Part shown: piece by piece, positions 59,804-64,000 of the stretch | Numbering within the stretch: the stretch's first letter is position 1 | Layout of the letters: every line of letters starts with the position of its first letter | Assembly (NCBI RefSeq): GCF_002243515.1 | Contig: NZ_CP022657.1 | Location: 960,001 to 1,024,000, forward strand | Length of the DNA: 64,000 nt | Direction: 5' to 3' | From: Tumebacillus algifaecis | GTDB taxonomy: Bacteria > Bacillota > Bacilli > Tumebacillales > Tumebacillaceae | Program-made: the position numbers and the translations under genes | Notes under the pieces: generated by a model | Told to the model about the DNA's origin: nothing | Databases searched by the model: none | Seen by the model: only the letters and a program-made list of their open reading frames with translations

Positions 59804-60333
59804 AACAAGAGGGACTGTGTGCATGAGGGCACAGTCTCTTATCTTTACGCATACCACCAAACCGAAGAATTTGTCGCACCAAAAAGCACGCACTTCAATG
59901 TGGCTCCTCCGCTCCAAGACTGCGATATGGTTTTGTGGCTTTCAAAGTAGGTACTGTACAGCATCGCGATCCGTTCAGCATCTGTTGGCCCTCACTGAAG
60001 ATGCCTCATCCCTGCACGGAATGGGAACGGAAACATAGGCACTGTCTAATCACACAATTGGCCCCCACGATTCCTTTTCGTTCTCCCGTACGCACGAAAA
60101 TTAACAGCTTCAAGTGCCTTCTCAGCTTGCTACCGTGCCTATCAGGTTTGTGATACGCTTTATTTAGCATAATTGGCGCAAGGAGAAGCAGAGATCATTG
60201 CACGTTCATCATGAAAGAGAGTGGCACGACCCTTGTTACTTTGACGAGGGGCGATTGACTCTGGCGTGGACGGTCGCAACTTGCTGAACCCTTTGGCACC
60301 TGTAACAGAGCGAATTTGGTGAGTACACCACAG
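59804..60333 (+). repeat. intergenic repeat, parts A and B joined (copy 2)
   Basis: Part A (59804-59930) and part B (59950-60333) follow each other here, while copy 1 at 55220-57350 is split by about 1.7 kb containing the tRNA remnant and the IS3 element. Part A begins with a terminator-like hairpin; part B ends in CACCACAG, which can pair with CTGTGGTG before the next gene. No coding frame is convincing in either strand. Confidence 0.75.
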
Positions 60334-60366
60334 CTGCCGTTTCTGAGCTTGCTTGAATGCAAAAGT

Positions 60367-60396
60367 AGCACAGACAGTACCTGTGGTGCTTTTATT
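60367..60396 (+). terminator. terminator or attenuator before acetyltransferase gene
   Basis: AGCACAG (60367-60373) pairs with CTGTGGTGCT (60381-60390) with a bulge, followed by TTTATTT. CACCACAG at 60326-60333 can compete for CTGTGGTG, so an alternative fold exists. Confidence 0.55.
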
Positions 60397-60423
60397 TCCA
60401 CTTGTAAAAAGGAGGAGCTTCGC

Positions 60424-60951
60424 ATGATCGACATCAAGTTGTTGGAACTGGAAAATGCCCATGCGCTGTTGGAGGTGCTTCTGCGAAATAGGGAGTTTTT
60501 CAAGCTCATTGAGCCTACGCAGGATGAGGAGTATTACACGCTAGAAGGACAGTTGAAGGTCTTCGAACACAGTTTTGCGCGCAGAGAGTTAGATCAATAT
60601 TACTGGTTTGGCATTTTTCTCAAGGAGAGCGGGGAACTGATCGGGACGGTGAGCTTGATGCAAGTGATGCGCGGGCCGCACCAAAAGTGCTTGATCGGTT
60701 ATTTTCTCGACCAGTCGCAAAATGGCAAGGGCTACATGAGCGAGGCGGTTCGTTTGGCGGTGGATTATGCGTTCCAAACGCTGCGCTTGCATCGGATTGA
60801 AGCTGGCGTGATGCCGCACAACATCGGGTCGATCAGAGTGCTGGAGAAAGCAGGTTTCCACACCGAAGGCATCGCCAAGAAAAACGTGAAGATCAACGGC
60901 AAGTGGGAAGATCATCAGCTGATGGCAATTCTGAACCCGAACGAATCATAA
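60424..60951 (+). CDS. GNAT acetyltransferase, RimJ/RimL type (paralogue 1)
   Basis: A 175-residue acetyl-CoA-dependent N-acetyltransferase. Family parts: LLRNREFFKLIEPTQDEEYY at the start, FGIFLKESGELIGTVSLMQV, IGYFLDQSQNGKGYMSEAVR with the Q/RxxGxG/A-type acetyl-CoA loop, and LHRIEAGVMPHNIGSIRVLE with the usual Asn. AAAAGGAGGAG precedes ATG 60424. It closely resembles the gene at 63393. Similar enzymes modify ribosomal proteins or small toxic compounds. Its last 16 codons are part of a 128-bp tandem repeat. Confidence 0.9.
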   Translation: MIDIKLLELENAHALLEVLLRNREFFKLIEPTQDEEYYTLEGQLKVFEHSFARRELDQYYWFGIFLKESGELIGTVSLMQVMRGPHQKCLIGYFLDQSQNGKGYMSEAVRLAVDYAFQTLRLHRIEAGVMPHNIGSIRVLEKAGFHTEGIAKKNVKINGKWEDHQLMAILNPNES

Positions 60952-61286
60952 GCATCGCCCCCTGCCCGGCACCGCAAAGGCGGACTAACGGCGTTCGCGT
61001 AGTCTGCGGGAGGTGGATCGGCTGCGATGAGTGGGAAGATCATCAGCTGATGGCAATTCTGAACCCGAACGAATCGTAAACATCGCCCCCTGCCCGGCAC
61101 CGCAAATGCGGACTGACGGCGTTCGCGTAGCCTGCGGGAGATGAATCGGCTGCGATGAGTAGGAAGATCATCATCTGATGGCAATTCTGAACCCGAACGA
61201 ATCGTAAGCATCGCCCCCTGCCCGGCACCGCAAATGCGGACTGACGGCGTTCGCGTAGCCTGCGGGAGGTGAATCTGCCGCGATGA
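60903..61286 (+). repeat. 128-bp tandem repeat, three copies
   Basis: Units start at 60903, 61031 and 61159 and differ at few positions. Each has the last codons of the acetyltransferase gene (WEDHQLMAILNPNES then stop) plus about 80 bases of downstream sequence with CATCGCCCCCTGCCCGGCAC. Only the first unit is joined to a gene. Recent slippage or unequal recombination is likely. No other gene is present up to 61290. Confidence 0.95.
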
Positions 61287-61290
61287 ATCG

Positions 61291-62169
61291 CTAAAACTCG
61301 GCAGTTGGCGGAGGTTGAAAGATCAGCCTCTCTGGAAACGATCCGCGCACCATGAGCTTTGCGTCGGTCGTCAATTCCAGTGCGGTATATTCGGTTTGCA
61401 ACTGATCGGGAGTAAAATACACTTCGACCCGCTCAACCGCTGTCGGCAAGCAGCTGAGAATGACAGCGAGGCTGGGAATCTGCTGGCTCACGATGTCGTA
61501 CAGGTGGAGCACTCCGTCTTGTAAGCTGTAGGCGATCGCAGCAGCTTGGTCGGGCAAATAGGCAATCTCGATCTCCGCATCAGCGAGCAGGGCGAAGAAG
61601 AACGAAGAGCTGTGATTGATCGGCCCGAGGACATCCGATACGGGGCGGCGTGTCGCAAATAGGTTTTTCAGCAGCCGACTGTCCTCTGCATTGTGCACGT
61701 TAAGCGCTCGCAGCGGTGTAAAAGAGTCAGGCGCTCGCGTGATGTTGTCACAGCAAAAATGGCTTTGCGGCACCAAGCGGAATCCGAACTTTTCATACAT
61801 TTCATGGTCGCGTGCATAGAGGAAAAACAGCTCGTACTGTGCTTCACACCTTTGAAACAGTTCATCAAACAACCGCCGGATCAGCCCTTGCCCGCGATGA
61901 TCGGGATGAGTCATCACCGATTGGATACCTGCCGCACGCACCGTTTTTCCCTCGAGGCGGATCGGGAAATCGAACAAGCTGATGTTGGCAACCGCATTGC
62001 CTTCTGCAAAAAAGGACAGCGGTCGATAGCTAGGGTTCCAAAAGCCTTTTTCCAATAAATCTGCAAAAAATTCGGGCGGGATGCCGAACGCAGATTGAAA
62101 CAGGCCGATCAAACTGGCCCGTTGTGCCGACTGATCGCTGTAGGAATGGAGAAACTCCAACTGACTCAT
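61291..62169 (-). CDS. GNAT acetyltransferase, Eis-like
   Basis: A 292-residue protein with an N-terminal GNAT domain: acetyl-CoA loop in IQSVMTHPDHRGQGLIRRLF, followed by LFFLYARDHEMYEKFGFRLV. The C-terminal half (about residues 165-292) is a second domain ending in a sterol-carrier-like strand region, as in the Eis/YkwB-like group. AAGGGGG lies nine bases before the ATG on the minus strand. Substrate unknown; the group includes aminoglycoside acetyltransferases. Confidence 0.87.
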   Translation of the reverse strand: MSQLEFLHSYSDQSAQRASLIGLFQSAFGIPPEFFADLLEKGFWNPSYRPLSFFAEGNAVANISLFDFPIRLEGKTVRAAGIQSVMTHPDHRGQGLIRRLFDELFQRCEAQYELFFLYARDHEMYEKFGFRLVPQSHFCCDNITRAPDSFTPLRALNVHNAEDSRLLKNLFATRRPVSDVLGPINHSSSFFFALLADAEIEIAYLPDQAAAIAYSLQDGVLHLYDIVSQQIPSLAVILSCLPTAVERVEVYFTPDQLQTEYTALELTTDAKLMVRGSFPERLIFQPPPTAEF

Positions 62170-62514
62170 TCAGATAGCCCCCTTGTCAGAATAAATATAG
62201 GTAGTATAGCAAGGGATGAGCGAATTTTCCAATGATAACGGCGATTTGCACATCTCGTTGTGGACGTAGCATAATTTTCACTTGGAAGGCGGGCTTGGCC
62301 GAATGGATGATCAACGGGGGGAAGCGCTTAATGGAACAGCAGAATGTTATGTAGCGGACGGCTTCTCGACCGTCATGCGATCCGCATTTGTACCAAGTGC
62401 CTCATCCAAGCAGGTCTGCACGTGGTTGCGTGCATCATGGAGTTAGCGTTATTGCGCGGGAAATGCGCGGCTCTGCACACAATGGCCGAAGACGGACAGG
62501 ATCTGTGATCGATG
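62170..62514. other. gene-free stretch
   Basis: No gene is convincing between the acetyltransferase start and the terminator at 62515. One 54-codon frame from ATG 62344 to TGA 62508 lacks a ribosome binding site and known features. The terminator downstream suggests some short transcript. From 62544 to 62746 nothing else is recognised. Confidence 0.35.
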
Positions 62515-62543
62515 AACTGCTGAGACGTTCTCGGCGGTTTTTT
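62515..62543 (+). terminator. Rho-independent terminator without clear gene
   Basis: AACTGCTGAGA (62515-62525) pairs with TCTCGGCGGTT (62529-62539), two wobbles, then four T. Confidence 0.65.
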
Positions 62544-62746
62544 AATGGGAGACAACGATCTGCATATGCAATCTGGAACCTTTTCCCTGGTGTGTGCTAT
62601 GATGAAGTTCATCTCCTGATCGGACGACCGATATGAAACGGGAGCAGTCGTTTGGGTGGCACCATTCTTTTCGGTCGCTATGCCAGTATCTAGCTGATGA
62701 AACACGATGCAAATCGGTTTGAACAAGGAAACAAAGGGTGATCAAA

Positions 62747-63064
62747 GTGAAACATCTGATCGGATTGCAAGAGGTCCAAGCACACCTCCATGCTCATGAG
62801 CAAACTCTATTGTTGATCAAAACGGTCAATTGCGGAGTCTGCGATGTTATCTATGAAAAGACGGAGCGGCTGCTTGAGCAGTTTCCTCAAGTCCAAGCGG
62901 CGGTCGTTTCTGCAGATGAATCGCCCAGTATTGCCGGGGAGTTTCTCGTGTTTACAGCCCCGACGATCTTGCTGTTTCTCCATGGAAAAGAGGTACATCG
63001 CCAGGCGCGCTTTGTGTTGGTAGATAAAGTGGAGGCGGTCTTGCAGGCTTTGAGCGAAGCGTGA
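62747..63064 (+). CDS. thioredoxin-like protein
   Basis: A 105-residue thioredoxin-fold protein. The redox site is CGVC in LIKTVNCGVCDVIYEKTERL; the cis-Pro follows in FLVFTAPTILLFLHGKEVHR. It resembles small cytoplasmic Bacillus thioredoxin-like proteins such as YtpP. GTG 62747 is preferred, six bases after AAAGGGTG; an in-phase GTG at 62738 overlaps that site. Probably a thiol reductase or bacilliredoxin-type partner. Confidence 0.85.
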   Translation: MKHLIGLQEVQAHLHAHEQTLLLIKTVNCGVCDVIYEKTERLLEQFPQVQAAVVSADESPSIAGEFLVFTAPTILLFLHGKEVHRQARFVLVDKVEAVLQALSEA

Positions 63065-63138
63065 GCAAAAAGATCGCTATTCTGAAGGTGGCGTTTATGG
63101 TACGCTGGTGTATGAAAATGGAGAGGAGGTGCTCAATC

Positions 63139-63279
63139 TTGAAGAAAAAATCGTTGCAGTCTTTGTCAAAAGGGATTGGGTACTCGACCGCCGTTTTCTT
63201 TGCATATGCGAACCACGGGAGCAGTCTGTCCAAAAACGGATACTTTTGCGACTCGTCGCCGTCTCTTCGCATGCAATAA
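63139..63279 (+). CDS. 46-codon small ORF, candidate leader peptide
   Basis: TTG 63139 is preceded by the perfect site GAGGAGGTG with a seven-base spacer. The peptide starts with three Lys, has a hydrophobic middle (GIGYSTAVFFAYANHG) and one Cys near the end (NGYFCDSSPS). It ends 19 bases before a set of four mutually pairing segments in front of the acetyltransferase gene at 63393. This arrangement is that of a leader peptide controlling attenuation; a secreted signal peptide is the alternative. No family recognised. Confidence 0.55.
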   Translation: MKKKSLQSLSKGIGYSTAVFFAYANHGSSLSKNGYFCDSSPSLRMQ

Positions 63280-63297
63280 GGTACATGTGGAGATCAG

Positions 63298-63364
63298 ACC
63301 ACGGGTTGCTGGCCTGTGGTTTTTTTCGAGCGGAACGCCACAGGCAGGTGCCTGTGGTTTCTTA
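63298..63364 (+). promoter_or_regulatory. four-segment transcription attenuator candidate
   Basis: Segment 1 ACCACGGG (63298-63305), segment 2 CCTGTGGT (63313-63320, followed by a T run), segment 3 CCACAGGC (63338-63345), segment 4 GCCTGTGG (63350-63357, followed by TTTCTT). Pairings 1:2, 2:3 and 3:4 are all possible, so alternative folds exist. It lies between the small ORF and the acetyltransferase gene. Confidence 0.6.
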
Positions 63365-63392
63365 ATTTCCACGCCAAAAGGAGGAACTGAAC

Positions 63393-63920
63393 ATGATTCG
63401 AATCAAGCTGTTGGAACTGTCTGACGCGGAAGGTTTGTTGGCGCTGAATCTGCGGAACCGGGAGTTTTTTAAGCCGTTTTTGCCGACGCGGGCGGAAGAG
63501 CTTTATACGTTGGACGGTCAGCTGAAAGGCATCGAAAACAACTTGGCGAAGCGAGAGTTGGATCAACACTACGCGTTTGGGATCTACCTCAAGGAGAGCG
63601 GTGAATTGATCGGGACGGTGACCTTGATGGATGTGCTGCGCGGGGCGTTGCAAAGTTGCTTCATCGGCTATTATCTCGACGAACAGCACAATGGTAAAGG
63701 CTATATGAGCGCAGCGGTTCGGTTGGCGGTCGAGTACGGTTTTCAGACGCTTGGCTTGCATCGAATCGAAGCTGGCGTGATGCCGCACAATCTCGGTTCG
63801 ATCAAAGTGCTGGAGCGAGCCGGTTTTCAGAAAGAGGGCATTGCGAGGAAAAACGTGAAGATCAACGGCAAGTGGGAGGATCATCAGGTGCTGGCGATCC
63901 TCAATGAGGATGATCTGTAG
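63393..63920 (+). CDS. GNAT acetyltransferase, RimJ/RimL type (paralogue 2)
   Basis: A 175-residue paralogue of the protein at 60424; the last 16 residues before the end are nearly the same (KNVKINGKWEDHQVLAIL). Family parts are LNLRNREFFKPFLPTRAEEL, YAFGIYLKESGELIGTVTLM, CFIGYYLDEQHNGKGYMSAA and LHRIEAGVMPHNLGSIKVLE. AAAAGGAGGA precedes ATG. Expression is probably controlled by the attenuator-like leader before it. Target could be a ribosomal protein or a toxic small molecule. Confidence 0.9.
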   Translation: MIRIKLLELSDAEGLLALNLRNREFFKPFLPTRAEELYTLDGQLKGIENNLAKRELDQHYAFGIYLKESGELIGTVTLMDVLRGALQSCFIGYYLDEQHNGKGYMSAAVRLAVEYGFQTLGLHRIEAGVMPHNLGSIKVLERAGFQKEGIARKNVKINGKWEDHQVLAILNEDDL

Positions 63921-63962
63921 AATGCGCGTCAGCTTGCCCGTTGCGACAGGGGACGATTTTTC

Positions 63963-64000
63963 ATGGATGTGAAGCAGGCGGAGGTTCTTGCTGGCTCTCT
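63963..64000 (+). other. possible start of a further gene (cut by window end)
   Basis: ATG 63963 opens a frame (MDVKQAEVLAGSL) that runs off the window; AGGGGA lies about ten bases upstream. Too short to judge. Confidence 0.2.

Noticed and set aside
62344-62508. 54-codon ORF before the terminator at 62515
   Set aside because: No ribosome binding site, no recognisable protein features; kept only as a note on the gene-free stretch.
62650-62675. GGGTGGCACC, similar to a T-box bulge, upstream of the thioredoxin-like gene
   Set aside because: The rest of the T-box consensus (CGCG), stem I elements and a following terminator are missing.
63139-63279. Cyclic lactone (AgrD-like) autoinducer peptide
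   Set aside because: The Cys is followed by DSSPSLRMQ rather than the usual thiolactone ring and acidic PExP tail, and no agrB-like gene is present; leader peptide fits the context better.

Overview
The window looks like chromosome from an endospore-forming Bacillota species of moderately high GC. Strong AGGAGG-type ribosome binding sites, frequent GTG/TTG starts, sigma-A promoters and a T-box in front of argS all fit. The gene set (DynA-type dynamin, YkvA, trHbO, sporulation-type kinase, thermitase-like subtilases) brings Alicyclobacillaceae/Tumebacillus to mind. That placement is inference from memory; no search was run.

Layout. 1-5.6 kb: a DynA-like dynamin locus broken by a frameshift and split by an in-frame stop, an SPFH protein with a ribbon-helix-helix partner, and a truncated haemoglobin. 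5.7-13 kb: MarR/MFS efflux pair, ArsR-DUF2087 regulator, aldo/keto reductase, a three-gene GMC dehydrogenase operon, trmB. 13.3-17.4 kb: three tandem subtilases, the first two with altered oxyanion and active-site motifs, plus a relic of a fourth. 17.5-36 kb: DUF4097 protein, CDF transporter, murC, ECF sigma/anti-sigma pair, class I fumarase, T-box-argS, PAS kinase, HEAGH metallopeptidase, a secreted lamin-tail protein with a decayed duplicate, SDR, HD-GYP. 36-43 kb: response regulator/kinase/ABC module, then nitroreductase and crotonase. 43-47 kb: unknown helical protein and a second ECF sigma/anti-sigma pair on the minus strand. 47-52.7 kb: DNA/RNA maintenance operon (FEN exonuclease, RecQ with HEAT repeats, MazG-like, RlmCD-like).

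52.7-64 kb is an AT-richer, rearranged accessory zone. A 778-bp tandem duplication carries two 43-residue ribosomal-peptide precursors with a class I lanthipeptide-like FDLD leader and paired Ser/Thr-Cys cores. No modification enzyme is visible nearby. Then come a fused tRNA remnant, an IS3-family element that splits an intergenic repeat, truncated Nudix and other broken genes, a 128-bp tandem repeat at the 3' end of an acetyltransferase gene, and a second acetyltransferase paralogue behind what looks like a leader-peptide attenuator.

The best candidates for something new are the orphan precursor pair (52957-53866), the attenuator in front of the acetyltransferase at 63393, and the two divergent subtilases next to an intact one. 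Gene decay is common here: several reading frames can be restored by adding one base, twice within G runs, so sequence errors should be excluded before biological meaning is given to those breaks.
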